Shown here piece by piece: positions 11,631 through 24,462 of a DNA stretch of 64,000 nucleotides. Each line of letters starts with the position of its first letter. Within the stretch, counting starts at the first letter, position 1. The stretch covers positions 3,386,001 to 3,450,000 of the forward strand of contig JAGYVD010000005.1 in the NCBI GenBank assembly GCA_021209875.1, written 5' to 3'. The position numbers and the translations under genes were made by a program. This stretch comes from Rosellinia necatrix (Eukaryota; Ascomycota; Sordariomycetes; Xylariales; Xylariaceae). The notes beneath the pieces were generated by a model. It saw nothing but the letters and a program-made list of their open reading frames with translations, ran no database searches and was not told the origin of the DNA.

Positions 11631-13026
11631 CTTGGTGAAACCGAACCGGGGGCCACTCGGGAACTAGTCGTGAGCTTCCATGACACGAGCTTCTTAGCGT
11701 CTCTACCACTACCTGGACCAGTTCTAGGAGGCGAGGTTGAAAATGAGTAGTTCGAGGCCCCGAATTCTTGCAAACAATCTCATTACGATGCAGATTCCTT
11801 ATAATCTCACGCGCAGGGCCCGAGGGGACGAGCAACGAGACGGACGAAGTAGTGCAGGCAGATCCATGGTAACCATTTAGCGCCGACGGCACGCTTACCC
11901 CTCCATTCCCTGGCATATTTTCAGTACTGCCATTTTAATCCCCAATCGCCATCTGTCAGCGCACATAGAAGGGCTGTGTACCACTAATAGACAGCCAATA
12001 TCGATGTGCCAAAGTCGCCAGCCTGCCTCGGGTGCTAGCGTCCCAGACGTGCGCACACTGATTCATCCAATGGGGGCTACCTGTGTAGTATAAGTTGGGT
12101 TACATCAGGTCTTGCTCATGCGCTCCCACACGGATTGGAGATCCGCGCCACACACTTGATTAGGTGTGTGTGCTGTGCCTTTCCGTGAGAATCGCCCGAA
12201 GGCAAGACTATCGGTGCATTTGTCTTCTTTCGGTCCCCCCGCGGCAGCGAGCAGCTATCTTAGAGGTTCAGGTTCCCTCAGTGGTAGCACAGAGATAGCT
12301 TGGCGGACTGCTTTTGGACGATTGCTTATGGCGTGGTGTGTTGACAAGGCCGTAGGAGTCGGCAGCACTGACCAAGGAACCGCCCGAAGCGAATACGGTG
12401 GTCGGTCGTGTGCATGTACTAATAATGTCGAATATATTTACATCCCTCCCCAAGCAAGCATATAAGAGTCGAACCGAAGTACACACACACGTCAACCCCA
12501 CGATCCTTAACACCGCCAGCCGGTCAATAGTAATGTGGCGGGGAGCGGGGACTCCCGAATTTACCTAAGCCTATTGTAGCATGTGTCTACTGATGCTTGC
12601 ATGAAGGGCCAGCAAGCATGTTCGCAGTGCCCTTGATTGCGACCTGGCTGGCTGGCTGGCCTTGGTTAGGAAGCTCGGTAGTTTATGTGAAGGGACCGTT
12701 ATTTGGCGACAGACGGGTAAAGCCACAGTGCCTAGTCTATACATATCCGACACTAGGGCCAGAAATCACTTAATATGTTCCAATGGTCAAGTGTGGGGGC
12801 CGGCCGATCCAGGGACACTAGACTAGATGTGTACCGATCGCGATGACTTTCCTGCTGGGTCATGAGATAAGTCAAATCCGGCCGGATGAAGTGATCGGGA
12901 GATCACTGGCCATCAGGCGATAGCCTGCTGTAAGGGGGGCGAACCAAATAAATGGCAAGTTAAAATTTTCATTATTAGCGTTTCTCTAATCCAAAATGTC
13001 TTGATTTCTTTATCATATCCTGGTAG
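11631..13026. other. Intergenic, no gene seen
   Basis: Separates the DUF3433 gene (its promoter side) from the 3' end of the coiled-coil gene, both on the minus strand. Short open frames here show no family-like sequence or splice-linked continuation. Confidence 0.55.
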
Positions 13027-14900
13027 TTATCCTGACCAGCTGTCTGTTCTATGTGCGAGGAATTTTTGCCGAGATGAAAATGTCGTTTCCCGAAATCCAG
13101 CCGTGTCAATGCGCCTACGCTCCGGAGTCATAGGGGTAGCTGGAGACGAGCTAATGGTGGAATATGTTCGAGCATGGCTATCATTCGTCGAATATGAGCG
13201 CACGCTGGATGACGGTGAAATGACTGACCCGTCAAAAGATAGCGCGTACGGCCGGGTGTATAGCGGCCCAGAGGGTTCAATCTCTATAGACTCTACGAAC
13301 ATAACATGTTAGTTAGCACCCTGAAGTTCGGATGTTCGGAGCTCGCTACGTTGCGACGTTAGTACGACCAAGATGCTATGTGTTAGACTCTTCAAACCAT
13401 ATGGGAGCCGGCAAGTGAAGCAATGAAGACCTGCATACGTACCGATATGTGACCATGTCAAGACTGGTGGCGGTTCGGCGAGGTGCTCCTCAAGTGCCTT
13501 TTCAGTCCTACCAATTTTGTCAGCGCATTCGCACAATAACGGAGTGGTTGAGCCGGCCAGATGCGTTTTGGCTACTTCTACCAACATGGGTACTGGGAAC
13601 AACTCACTCTTCAAGCTTTGCCTCCAGCTTCTTGACCTTAGCCTCCCAAGTCCGGGAGAGGCCCTTGAATTTCTCGGCATCGGGCAGCACTATTACAACT
13701 CAAGTTAGCATCGGATGCGATTGTTACCCCGGCGAGAGTGGTAGCTGATGTTTGGGAATTTTGTACCGTAGGCGCTGTGAAAGCCTAGGTTCTAAGAGGC
13801 GACTCACTCTTCACTTGTCTCTGTAGTTTCTCGATAACGGAGCTGCCGCGTGTGACATCATGAGTCAGAAGCGTCACTTGGGCATCCGTCGTATTTAGGT
13901 TATCCTCTGCGGCCTCAACGCGCTGGCTCAGAGCTTTAGCCCGGCTATCGATCACCCGTACGCTATCATCGAGAGCTTCGATCCTTTGCGATGACGACCT
14001 GGCCTTGTTCTCGACATTCCTGAAACCCTCCTCTACGGCGTCAAGTCGTTGGCTTAGGGTCAGTTGGGCGATACTGTTCGCTTCTTGGTCGAGGTTTTTG
14101 GAGTCGATAGTTCGAACGAAGCCCTCGAAAGCTTCCATGCGCTCGCTGAGCGCACGGTGAACATCATTGAGGGCCGCCTGGTCCAGCTTTATCCGGACTT
14201 CAAGGGTCTCAACCCGCCTGTTGAGGCTCTTCCGGACATGCTCTTCCACGGCATCGGATTGTTCGCTCAGGACCTGTTGGAACCGCTCCTCTAGGACCTC
14301 GGCCTGGCGCTTCAAGACCTGATCGAGTTTGCTCTCAAGGGCTTCTGTCCGCTGCGTAAAATCCTTCTTGGTGGCGCTGAGGACCTCGTCTCCATCAGCC
14401 GATCGTCGCGACGCTGCCGAGCTCCTCCTCCTCCGACCCGTCCAGAGCCAGAACAGCAAGGTGCCCACCAGGATGGCGCCGACGGTGAACCGGTCGTTTG
14501 CGCTCTCTGGTACCGGGCTCCAGTGTAATAAACGGTGAGGGACGGTGCTTGGTGGAGCTATGCTCTCTGGTACCGCGCTCTCTAGGATTCCACTCTCGGG
14601 GATCGCGATCGCGGGGACCGCACTCTCGCTCTCCGTCCGCCAATTTTCCTCTCTCCCCTTCCTCTCCTTCCTCTCCTCCCCCGACTCCGACTCCGATTCC
14701 GACTCCGACTCTGACGCCGTCTCTCCCTGCTCCGCCGGAAAAGCGGTGTTGGCGACGACACCGGCGGAGGGGGCGTCTGAGGAGCCCGGGCCCTCGGGAG
14801 GCGACGCGTCGAGCTCGGGATGCGACGCGCCCCGGTCGCGAGATGCAACCTCCGGAGACGACCCGAATAGCAGGCTGTTCCAGTCTACAAACGCCGGCAT
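13027..14900 (-). CDS. Membrane-anchored coiled-coil protein
   Basis: Four exons, 14900-13808, 13689-13608, 13507-13443 and 13292-13027, total 1506 nt (501 residues). Each junction has a GTGAGT or GTACGT donor and keeps phase. The residues made across the joins are sensible: KKLEAKLEE continues into TEKALEEHL, then WSHI into ESIEIEPSG. The N-terminal 150 residues are acidic/Pro-rich with a run of Ser-Glu dipeptides. A single membrane segment follows (FTVGAILVGTLLFWLW) with a basic stop-transfer GRRRRSS. About 200 residues of heptad coiled coil come next (repeated RVEAxE/LEVR units), then a Ser/Thr-rich tail. I do not recognise a named family; the shape suggests a tether or scaffold. An upstream methionine at 15110 is open in frame, but that extension is Cys-rich and unconvincing. 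Confidence 0.75.
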
Positions 14901-17885
14901 ACCGTGACAAAACCCCCGCGAGAACAATTCCTGAAAAAGCGCACGAACCCAAGAACCGAGAGCTGATGCGAGGCAACAAAAGAGACAATCTGGACGAGAA
15001 TCGAGGACGGCCCCACCACGTCGAGAAATGAAATTGGATGCATGCTCGAGATGATTGTTGGCGGATATATCGGTGTCACCAAATAGGCAAGTCGAATCAA
15101 TCAAACACACGACCTACGTGGCTGGGGACGGGCCGGGGCTCATTGCGCCTGTTGGCCCCCTCTATTTGCCCATTTGGTCGCTAAATGGGACCTCGCTCGT
15201 TGGCGTCTCGCTGGCATTTCGACCTAGGTGGTCTAGTGGCGACCCTAGCGGCCGATTACTGGTGCGGGGCGGTGGTTTCGATACCAATTACAGTACCACC
15301 TTAGCCCAAAGAGAGATAGGGAGCTGGACGCTTTCGTCCACTGATCTGGACCCCACTAGCTGCACGCGCAGGCATCTCGCTCTCTCCTGGCGAGTCCCGA
15401 GCCAGACCGCTTCTCGCCTTGCTAACGAAAATGGGATAGGTATTAGTGTCGGTGAGTGTGTTGGCCAACTAACGCCTATGCGGGCTATCACCGTACAGTA
15501 GTAGCGTAGCATCACAGCCTGGCTGAAGAGATTTTTTTCCAATTTTTTTTTTTTTTCCCCTAAAGAATTGATGCAGCAAAGTTGTCTGGTACCTTGCAGA
15601 AATCTTTCCTCCCTCCTCTCCCATTGACACGTACACCGCTTATGACCCCACCCGATTACCACTTTTACTTACATCTGCACGTCACCCGAGGAAGGAAATA
15701 GCAGAACGCACTACCCACTACCCGTGTAGGTACACTATGTATGCCAGATGGCGTATACCAGTAGTGGTATGAAATTGAGAAAGCAAATACCCAAGCATCT
15801 GATCCAGACAAACAGCAGCCCCTTTTGTTCCTGGATCGCATCTTGCCTGGTCCCGTCCAGTTAGCGGCAAATCAACCTTAACTGCTTCAGATACCATCAC
15901 ATGCCTAACCTTGGTAACTAGTGTAGTTCACTGCAACTGGGATCTTGCTAAGCACCGTACCTTACACTACGTTAGGTATGCATAGAACGCATATCTTGGC
16001 GCCCAACGTCAAGATAACCGCCTTCCTCTGAGTGGATGGTAACGGGTCGATCGAACATGCACACAACGGGAACCTACGGTCACATAACTACTGTGGACTA
16101 GGAAATGTTTCGCATACTATTACATTGCATAAAACTGAGGGCCGCTGATATACGAGGGGACGGCGTGCGCGTATTACTGCTTGCAACCGTCTTCTATACG
16201 CAATCCCTCTCCCTCGATCCAATGTAAACAAGCTTGCTTCTGATCAAGTAGATGGTTGAACTACCTGTAAGTAAATAGGAAGGCCTTATGACCGCGCAAC
16301 AAGGGGAGAAGCCACACTACGTACGGCTTGCTCCTATGTCCTGGGATTTATCAAAGATATGTTTGATAGCTAAACGGATCTTAATATAGTTCAAGGTATA
16401 ATAGCTGCCAGCAAGACAGCCAAGCCCCGCCATTCCCCCCTCATCATATTTTGTCTGATATATCCCCTTTTAAGGGGTTTTATACCTACCCTATAGCACC
16501 GCGTTAACCAAACAGGGCTCATAGTTTGGTGGAGATGCATCAGACAATCAAGACTAGTTAGAAGCATTATATCCGCAACAACATGGGCAAGGATTTCGAT
16601 TATGATGCGATTCTTATTCCACACTGGCGGTATTATAGTGTGTACATAAGCGCACGTCAACCTGAGCGGGAGTAGAATGGAACCTCGTGGTCAACTGGGA
16701 TCCCGTGTGCCTTATGGCAACACTTGCGCAACACTGGCGGTGTGGTTACTTCGATACGCCTAACCAAGTTCAATCCACTGTATTCCACTGTGCGGTCAAT
16801 ATATCCCCCTCCTAAAGACTCGATCACTTCGGTATTTCATAACTTGCTGGCATTCGAAAACATACAATGGGATCGTGAATGGACAGCAAAGTCTTTATGA
16901 GATGCCACTAATATGAGCCTTTTACCTCCAAGACTCAAGACTTCAAATTAATCGTATCATGGCGATTGGGATCGCTTTCTATGACCGACTCTCGGAATAT
17001 TTCTAGTTCTTGTCCCAGCTATCATAGACATTCTCTTTATTTCTTATGATGCAAGAGGCTGCTGCATCATGATTGACATCACTAAGATAAATGATTATCC
17101 GTCTTGGAATTCCGATTGCATTTTCTGTTGTCATCGTGCCAGTGTTGTAATCCCCTTGGCGAGAGGTTTGAGCAAAATAATCTCATACACGCCCCCGCTG
17201 CCCAAGTTAATTACTATTACTGTTGAGGGACCTATGAACGAGGCAACGCGGCCGTCTGTCCGGGCATAACACTGCAACACATCTGACGATTACGCGTCAA
17301 CGTAGAATTCCGAGCTCTTTCAGAGTAATCCCTTCATTTAATCATTTCATACTTCTATATTGTCATACCGCCAAGGGTTTCGCAACCATTGCCGTCGATC
17401 GACCTCAACTTCCCCGGTGCTCTCCCCAGACGTGCGTTCAGGGGTCCTATTGGTGGAACATCGGCCGAGCGTCCTAATCGGGCAATATAGCGGGCTCCGG
17501 TCCAAGTAGATGCATAGCTCCGGCAGTGGGAATGGGATACGCGTCGATATTCTCCACGAATGCGGTCCTCCTGGCTCACGATGGCATTGCGCTCAGCCCA
17601 GGCGGCCTATGCCCTAGAGAGTGAAGCCGTTAGAGGTCTGACTGATACGGCCATGATCAACGGCAAACATCACGAAGCGTTTGGATGAAACTTGGGGGAC
17701 GAGCTAATGGATCGACATGATGAAGTAAGCCAGATCGGCGTCTCGACTTATATCTATATAAAGTCGAGGTCGAGAGAGGATGTTGTGGTGAGAATTGAGG
17801 AAGCATCCCATCCAGCTATCGATCTATACCTATACACACATTCACCCTGGTCCCCGATCCCAAATCTGAAGAATAAACAGACAAC
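14901..17885. other. Long intergenic region, no gene seen
   Basis: About 3 kb without a convincing reading. It holds a T-run near 15547 and ordinary mixed-composition sequence. It lies between the divergent promoters of the coiled-coil gene and the pectate lyase. Confidence 0.5.
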
Positions 17886-19086
17886 ATGAAGTTCAGCGGC
17901 ACTCTATCGACCCTGGCCCTCTGCGCCGCGGCCCACGCCCAGACAACCGAGATCGGTATGTTTCCCACGTGGCGGAACCCACGCGCGCCGCTCTACATAC
18001 CTCCCCGCCGGGGGGGGGGGAGAGGGGGGATTTACCGAGTTTCCATTGCTAACCCAAAAGAAATAGGTGTGGTCATCACTAGCGCGCCTACCAGGACCGT
18101 GAATGCCGTGCTCGACAAGCGAGCCACGCCAACGGCCCTGACGACGACGCTGCCGGCTTCCGCAGGCGCCGTGACGTCGGCCGCGGCTATCGTCGTCAGC
18201 GACAGCTTCGACGGCGAGATGCAGCGATACGAGCGATCGGGTACGTTGCGCCTCGCATGTCGGTTTTCTTCGTTCGTCAATCGGAATACTAACCTGAGCC
18301 CCGACAGAGGATGTGTGCCAGGGGCAGACTGAGACCGGCGAGGACGACGCCATGTTCATCCTCGAGGACGGCGCGACTCTCTCTAACGTGATCATCGGCG
18401 CCACCCAGGCCGAGGGTGTCCACTGCCGGGGAACTTGGTATGTTTCCAACCTCTCCTCCCTCCTCCTCCTCCCCTATACGCCGGCGTATCGACACGAGAG
18501 AACTAACATCGGAGAATCGCACAGCACGATCAACAACGTCTGGTGGGCCGACGTCTGCGAGGACGCCATCACCTTCCAGCAGGACAGCGGGACGTCGTAC
18601 ATCAACGGCGGCGGCGCCTTCCACGCGGACGACAAGATCATCCAGTTCAACGGCCGCGGCACCGTTGAGGTGAAGAACTTCTACGCCAACGACTACGGCA
18701 AGGTGGCCCGCAGCTGCGGCAACTGCGACGGCAACGGCGGGCCGCGAAACTTCGTCAGTACGTATTATCCCCCTCTCCCCCCCTCTCCCCCTATATCTTT
18801 TATCTGCAGTGAAGGGAAAGGAAAGGAAAAAAAAAACCAGAAGAGTGGAAGTACTGACAAAGTTTGAAAAAATAAAGTGACCGGCCTCCAGGCTGTCGAG
18901 GGCGGCGTTCTGTGCGGCATCAACACGAACTACGGCGACACCTGCACCATCTCCAACTCGTGCCAGAACGACGGGAAGTACTGCGACCGATACGAGGGCA
19001 ACGACACCGGCGATGAGCCGTCCAAGATCGGCTCCGGGCCCGATGGCACCTACTGCGTGACGAGCGGCGTGACCGAGAGCTGCTAG
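17886..19086 (+). CDS. Secreted pectate lyase, polysaccharide lyase family 3
   Basis: Five exons, 17886-17955, 18067-18240, 18308-18437, 18525-18757 and 18878-19086, give 271 residues. All four introns have GTATGT or GTACGT donors. A signal peptide ([18 protein letters not shown]) precedes a Thr/Ala-rich spacer. The PL3 core contains [59 protein letters not shown] and [15 protein letters not shown], with the Cys-rich, Asp-rich pattern of the parallel beta-helix, calcium-dependent family. It cleaves de-esterified pectin by beta-elimination outside the cell. Length fits the family. The gene suggests a plant-associated life style. Intron 1 contains a G-run near 18011-18021. Confidence 0.95.
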
Positions 19087-19435
19087 ATTGAGAACCGTGT
19101 CCCTTTCCATCCTGGTTCGAATACCGTGGAGTCAATAGATGCGGCGATGCGGGCTAGACGTGGGTTCATAGAGATATGTATCTAAAATTTTCTATTCGAT
19201 TGGAGAACTTAGGTGCTCTGTTTAGTTCTGAACATGTACCACTTCACCACGAGGCACAGAGTCTCATTTCAGGCTCAGATTATACATTACATCAAACCGT
19301 CCGCATGTCACCAAATACCTAAAACGTTAGCAGGCTGGTATGGCCACAAACAGCTAACTTGGGTATTTCACCGAGTACTCAAACGTCCGCGATGCTGTCA
19401 ACCTGTATGAAGAAAAGTACTTGAATCCGTTGTTA
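19087..19435. other. Convergent 3' region, no gene
   Basis: Lies between the pectate lyase (+) and GPI3 (-); presumably both 3' UTRs. Nothing else is recognisable. Confidence 0.6.
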
Positions 19436-20943
19436 TTATTCATCATCGCTTAAAGCCGGCGGTTTCCGCGGCCAGTCTCGTGCTATGTCGATTTGATCCT
19501 TGGGCCACCACCACTCGCAGAACACAAATATTAAGTAGTCGATAACCACGCAGAGACAAAACAGCTTGCCAGCCCACACGCCACAGCCGTAGTAGCGCTT
19601 TAAGCGATCAATGAGAGCCAAATTTCGCCCTCTTGTGGCGCTCCAATGGGAAGCATTACCCATGTCTACCCCGTAGAACTCATCCTCGCTAATGTCACCC
19701 GAAATACCTCGATATACACGTTCGGTTCGTTTGGCCACGTTCGTCCAAGAATACATTGTCTTCACTTGCTCGTGAAACCTCTCGGTGCGAACCTTATTCG
19801 CGCGGAGGGCGGCAATTGCTCTACCTGTGGCAGCCACAAGATCATTCTCCTCAGGTTTCGCGAAGACGGTCATATGTGAAGGTAGTACCTCGGGAATGCC
19901 TCCAACGGCTGTGCAAACCACGTATAGGCCACAACTTGCAGCTTCAACTATTACGGTACCGAACGCTTCCGTCAAGCTAGGATGGAGATATATATGACCC
20001 CTGACCATGATCTCCCGCACGTTTTCGTGTCGCACGGGCCCTAGGATCTCTACTTTGTCCTGGAGTACATTCTGCTCGATCATTTGCTGAAGGTCAATGG
20101 CTTTGGGTCCCGAGCCGGCAATTATGAAGCGAGTGTTTGGGTGATTCTCGAGGATGCGTGGGATGGCCGCAGTCAGAAGATCTGTGCCTTTGTTGTAGAA
20201 TAGGCGGCTGACAACAACGATTGTGAGCGTGTCGTTGGGCCCAAGAGGATGGGCAGGCAGCGGGTGCTGGGCAAATGGTAGGCTGCTTGGATCAGGACGT
20301 GGCAAAGGTTTGAAGTCATCGGAAACGAGGGCGTTAGGGATTGCGGAAACCATCAAAGGGTCGAGGGCGGCTCTGAGAACGGTATTCTCCTTGCTGTAGA
20401 CAGAATTAGTGTCCTAGATTTAACTATATGCTGTCGAAGGATGAGGAGAAAACGGCTTACCATGTATGGCTCACGCAAATGACATGATCCACGTCACTCA
20501 GGGTAAATTTAAGCAGTTTGTTGGTTAAAATACTGCCGGTATCTGCGAAACCAGCCAGGGAATGGTCGGTGAAGACGGTGCGTAGACCCATAGTCCTACC
20601 ATGAAGAATAGCCTCTTGACACAGGGTGCTCATCGTGGCATGGCCGTGCACAATTTCGATCCGCTCCCGTATTATGATGTTGCGAAAGACGGGGAAGAAG
20701 GAGAAGACGGTGGGGAAAGAGGAAGAGCGGTAGATGACGGCAAAGGGGACATGAAAGACCTTCACGCCATTGGTTAAGTATCGAATGCCCTTTCGATCGT
20801 CGTAGGCATGGGTAATGACAATGACCTTGTGGCCTCGGTCAATCAACTTGGTTGCGAGCTGGTAGATGTGGCTTTCGACTCCTCCCGGCTGGGGGGTAGA
20901 AGAAATCGCACACCATGGCGATATTGTACGTTCGACGTGGCAT
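19436..20943 (-). CDS. gpi3: Phosphatidylinositol N-acetylglucosaminyltransferase catalytic subunit (frame broken by one base)
   Basis: Catalytic subunit of the GPI-GlcNAc transferase, which makes the first GPI-anchor intermediate on the cytoplasmic face of the ER. Exons are 20943-20461 and 20393-19436, with donor GTAAGC. The join gives [20 protein letters not shown], as in PIG-A/Gpi3. The GT4 motif EAFGTVIVE (Glu-X7-Glu) and the N-terminal HGHATMS are present. A C-terminal hydrophobic segment ([14 protein letters not shown]) is the ER anchor. Exon 1 is 483 nt, but the frame needs 482: the family text [13 protein letters not shown] is readable only if the G6 run at 20891-20896 is G5. The gene is essential in yeast, so a sequence error or a very recent mutation is likelier than an old pseudogene. 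About 479 residues when in frame. It shares an upstream region with DBP6. Confidence 0.9.
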
Positions 20944-21639
20944 CGTGAGTGGCCTTTCTAGAGGACGACGATGAATGGGAACGGAGAGTATCCCGGCCTG
21001 CCCAGGGATTCTCGACGCCTACAAGCTAGGCACGGTAGACCAAGCATTACAATAAATAGCGGGCGGAAAGACAGCCGCGTCTTCGTCAAGAACGAGCGAC
21101 GGTTGGTTGAATCCGGCAAACTGATGATCGACGTCGATGAGAATAGGGACTTGATGGGCGTGCTATGTTAATTGGAAGGGTGAATGATGGGATTCCGATA
21201 CCATGCCCAATTTCCTCACTCACTCATAGTCATCCATGATATTGTCTACTTGAGCTCTTAGATGACCCCCACTGAGAGTAACTGGGGGGACTGCTGCAAG
21301 CTTTCAACAAGACTTTAGGTACGATACCGAGATGATGACGGGGCGTTGGATCCAACGCAGGTACAGGTGGGGTAGGCATGTGAGGGTGGGTCACCACATC
21401 CTCCACATAAGCTTCTATCCGATAAGACAATAGGGGCTAGGTAGGTAGCTTAGATCGCTATCAAGCGCAAGATAACGAAGGCGGTCAATTTCCTGCGATG
21501 GCAGAATTCAATCCAGTGCTCCTCTTTACTTACTACCTAGGCAAGTACTTACACTGGAGCAAGATGACCCTACTATACCCCGCCGTGTAAGGCGAACATA
21601 CGGTATAATCTGTATATATTGCCCTTACTATTATTAGCC
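20944..21639. promoter_or_regulatory. Divergent intergenic region between gpi3 and dbp6
   Basis: About 700 bp between two head-to-head housekeeping genes, so it must contain both promoters. A TATATATT-like stretch lies about 20 bp before the DBP6 ATG. No specific operator was identified. Confidence 0.5.
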
Positions 21640-24225
21640 ATGTATTCCCGGTATATACCGCCGCCCAGGGAGGACTCAAACCATACAATTCTCGAGCCAA
21701 TTGCTTCTTCCCAACCGCTGCCAATCCCTCCAACCACCCAGCCGATCACCTATGCCCGATACGTTCCACCCCCAAAACCAAGTCGGTTAACGTCGCCTCA
21801 CGTTCCACATGCGCAACATGTTCGATTCGATGACGATGATGGGGCCAATCCAGAGGAGCCACCCGCTAAGAGAGTTAAGCTAAGAGAAGACGATGAAGAT
21901 GCCGTTCAAACGCCAGATCAGCCCAAAACCAAAAGGTCCAAAAAGAAGAAACCCAAGACCGCAGCGGCGGATAGCCGAGATGATAGTGCGGTCGTCGTTA
22001 GTGGCGACGTCGTCGGGGAAGTGAAAACACGGGCCGAAGTCCCCGAAGAGCCGGAGATTGGAGTGCAACAAGCATCAGGCGGCTTATTGCTACGGGACAA
22101 AGAATCTTCCCTGTCAACAGAAAAGCCTCACGGGGCGGAGATCGGCAAACGAAAAGACAAGAAAAAGAAGAAGGTTTCGAAGGACGATGGAGATCCCCCA
22201 ATCCAGATCGAAGATGATATTCCCCTCCGTCACAAGGCCATTCTAGATAAGAAAGCGAAATATATGCAAACAACCTCAAAACCCGGGCCAGATGATGCTG
22301 CTCTGGACGGCGTGTCACGAAAGGCCGATGACGACACCTCCCAACAAAAAGAACCTGAAATAGAACTTCACGGATTGGAACCGATCCCCCAACCAAAACC
22401 AGTGACGCTGGACACAAGCACGCCATTGTACGAAACTTTACCGCCTTGGTTGGCGTCGCCAATTCGAATCTCCCAAGACGCTTCCGCGCCATTTACCGAC
22501 CTTGGGCTGAACCCGGATTTGGGCGTTGCTCCTGCGGTCGCGGAGCGACTGGCTTCAAAAGGTTACAACCAAGCGTTCGCGATACAAACCGGGGTCATAC
22601 CGCTTCTCCTTCCTAATCACTGCAAAACGATGCAAGGCGACGTGTTAGTGTCTGCTGCAACCGGTTCGGGCAAGACGCTAGCCTATACTTTACCTATAAT
22701 CCGAGACATCAGTCAAGGTAGCCGACATACAACGAGGTTGCGGGCGATAGTAGTGGTGCCCACGCGCGAGCTCGTGAGACAGGTACAACAAGTTTGCGAA
22801 GACTGTGCCGGTGTTTTCGCTCTGGATGGGGCAAAACGGCGCCCTAAAACCGCAATGGCAATGGGCAGCCAGTCGTTTGAGCACGAGCAGGCTTGCCTCG
22901 TTGAAAGGGAAGAGATGTATGACCCAGAAGCATACCAGAGGAGGGTGAAGCGCCTATCGTGTTTGAGTGGACTGGGTCATGAGAGTGAAAGTGATGGAGA
23001 TTCCGGATACAATACCGAGGATGAGGAACGGGACACAATTCGCAGGAGAGAGGACAAACTACCAACATTGCCCGGTCATGTTATTGCGTATAAATCCAAA
23101 GTGGACATTCTTATCTGCACGCCGGGTAGGCTTGTGGAGCATATCAAATTCACACCAGGGTTTTGTTTGGATTTTGTTCGATGGCTTGTTGTCGATGAAG
23201 CGGATAAACTGCTCGGCCAAAACTTCCAACAGTGGCTGAACGTAGTCATCCCCCGGCTTCACACTCATGAACAAAGAGGTGCGCGTAACCACAAGCATTC
23301 AAATTTGTCGGGCGTACGGAAGATTATCCTCAGCGCTACCATGACCCGCGACCTTGATCAACTAGAAGGGCTTAAGCTTCGTCGACCAAGGCTGGTAGTA
23401 CTTGAAGGGTCTCAGGCCCAAGACGAAACTAGAGATGGTGCGAACCGAACAGAGCATGTACTGCCCGAGTTACTCGAGGAGGCCGCCCTCAAAATTAGTG
23501 ATGCCAACCTGAAACCACTGTTTCTTGTCGACTTGCTTCGAAGCCATCATATCCTCAACAAAGTCGAGGACACTACCGAGAATGGATCAGATGACGACGA
23601 TACCTCGTCGTCTGGATCTGATTCGGATTTGGATTCGGATTCAGGCGTAGCGTCTGCTAGATCGAAACAGGTCGCGACACCCTTTGAAAATTCAACGAAT
23701 GCTAAGGGAATGCCGAATGTATTAATCTTTACCAAGTCCAACGAGACGGCGCTTCGTCTGTCCCGCCTTCTCGGATTGCTAGCACCAGCGTTGGAGCCTT
23801 TCATTGGCACACTCACATCTAATACACCATATACAACACGTCGCGACACGTTACGATCCTTCAACACCCGAAAGCTTCAAGTTATTGTCGCATCAGACCT
23901 AGTCGCCCGCGGCATTGACTTGCCTTCGCTCGATCACGTGGTCAACTATGACATGCCATCAAGCATGGCGTCATACGTACATCGTGTTGGGCGGACAGCT
24001 CGAGCCGGGAATAGAGGTAAAGCCTGGACCCTCTTCACGAACCCGGAGGCAAGATGGTTCTGGAACGAAGTTGCAAGCGACAAGGTAATACAACGAAATA
24101 AAGCTGTCGGACGTGTCAGGATCACAGAAGAGAAGGAAGACGCATTTGATGGCAAGGTGGCTGCGTACGAGGCAGCTTTAGCAAAGCTGGGCCAGGAAGC
24201 CGAAAAAGGGCGCCATAGAGGTTGA
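21640..24225 (+). CDS. dbp6: ATP-dependent RNA helicase DBP6
   Basis: Intronless, 861 residues. The frame is open a little upstream, but the first ATG is at 21640 (MYSRYIPPP), which I take as the start. About 280 N-terminal residues are charged, with Lys-rich nuclear-localisation-like blocks (KRSKKKKPK, RKDKKKKKVSK). The DEAD-box core then shows the Q motif (FAIQTGVIP), motif I AATGSGKT (about 339), PTRELV, TPGRLVEHI, motif II DEAD (519-522), SAT, ASDLVARGID and motif VI HRVGRTARAG (about 781). Long inserts between motifs Ia and Ib, and the acidic insert before motif IV (DDDDTSSSGSDSD), are features of Dbp6. It acts in early 60S ribosomal subunit assembly in the nucleolus. Confidence 0.93.
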   Translation: MYSRYIPPPREDSNHTILEPIASSQPLPIPPTTQPITYARYVPPPKPSRLTSPHVPHAQHVRFDDDDGANPEEPPAKRVKLREDDEDAVQTPDQPKTKRSKKKKPKTAAADSRDDSAVVVSGDVVGEVKTRAEVPEEPEIGVQQASGGLLLRDKESSLSTEKPHGAEIGKRKDKKKKKVSKDDGDPPIQIEDDIPLRHKAILDKKAKYMQTTSKPGPDDAALDGVSRKADDDTSQQKEPEIELHGLEPIPQPKPVTLDTSTPLYETLPPWLASPIRISQDASAPFTDLGLNPDLGVAPAVAERLASKGYNQAFAIQTGVIPLLLPNHCKTMQGDVLVSAATGSGKTLAYTLPIIRDISQGSRHTTRLRAIVVVPTRELVRQVQQVCEDCAGVFALDGAKRRPKTAMAMGSQSFEHEQACLVEREEMYDPEAYQRRVKRLSCLSGLGHESESDGDSGYNTEDEERDTIRRREDKLPTLPGHVIAYKSKVDILICTPGRLVEHIKFTPGFCLDFVRWLVVDEADKLLGQNFQQWLNVVIPRLHTHEQRGARNHKHSNLSGVRKIILSATMTRDLDQLEGLKLRRPRLVVLEGSQAQDETRDGANRTEHVLPELLEEAALKISDANLKPLFLVDLLRSHHILNKVEDTTENGSDDDDTSSSGSDSDLDSDSGVASARSKQVATPFENSTNAKGMPNVLIFTKSNETALRLSRLLGLLAPALEPFIGTLTSNTPYTTRRDTLRSFNTRKLQVIVASDLVARGIDLPSLDHVVNYDMPSSMASYVHRVGRTARAGNRGKAWTLFTNPEARWFWNEVASDKVIQRNKAVGRVRITEEKEDAFDGKVAAYEAALAKLGQEAEKGRHRG

Positions 24226-24462
24226 GACGTAAGAACCGCGGGTAGGAGTGGCGACAGAGAATATATATGTGGCAAAATATACCCCAATCCAACGCCGCTT
24301 TTCATGAGTTTGCTATAGGGGCAATTTTCTCCAAGGCCACCATCTTTCGGTTCACACGGAGTACACTATAATTAGGCATCTGCCGGGAACTCTGTGCGTG
24401 TAGAACTGCGTAGACATACGATCACTTACCCAGCAGTGAGAATATTCAGTTGAATATGGGCC

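Noticed and set aside
12166..12465. Open frame of 99 codons in the gap at 11.6-13.0 kb
   Set aside because: No family-like composition, no supporting splice context, and similar chance frames occur on the other strand.
14901..15110. Longer N-terminus for the coiled-coil protein
   Set aside because: The extension is Cys/Phe-rich and unlike the rest; the ATG at 14900 begins the coherent acidic region.
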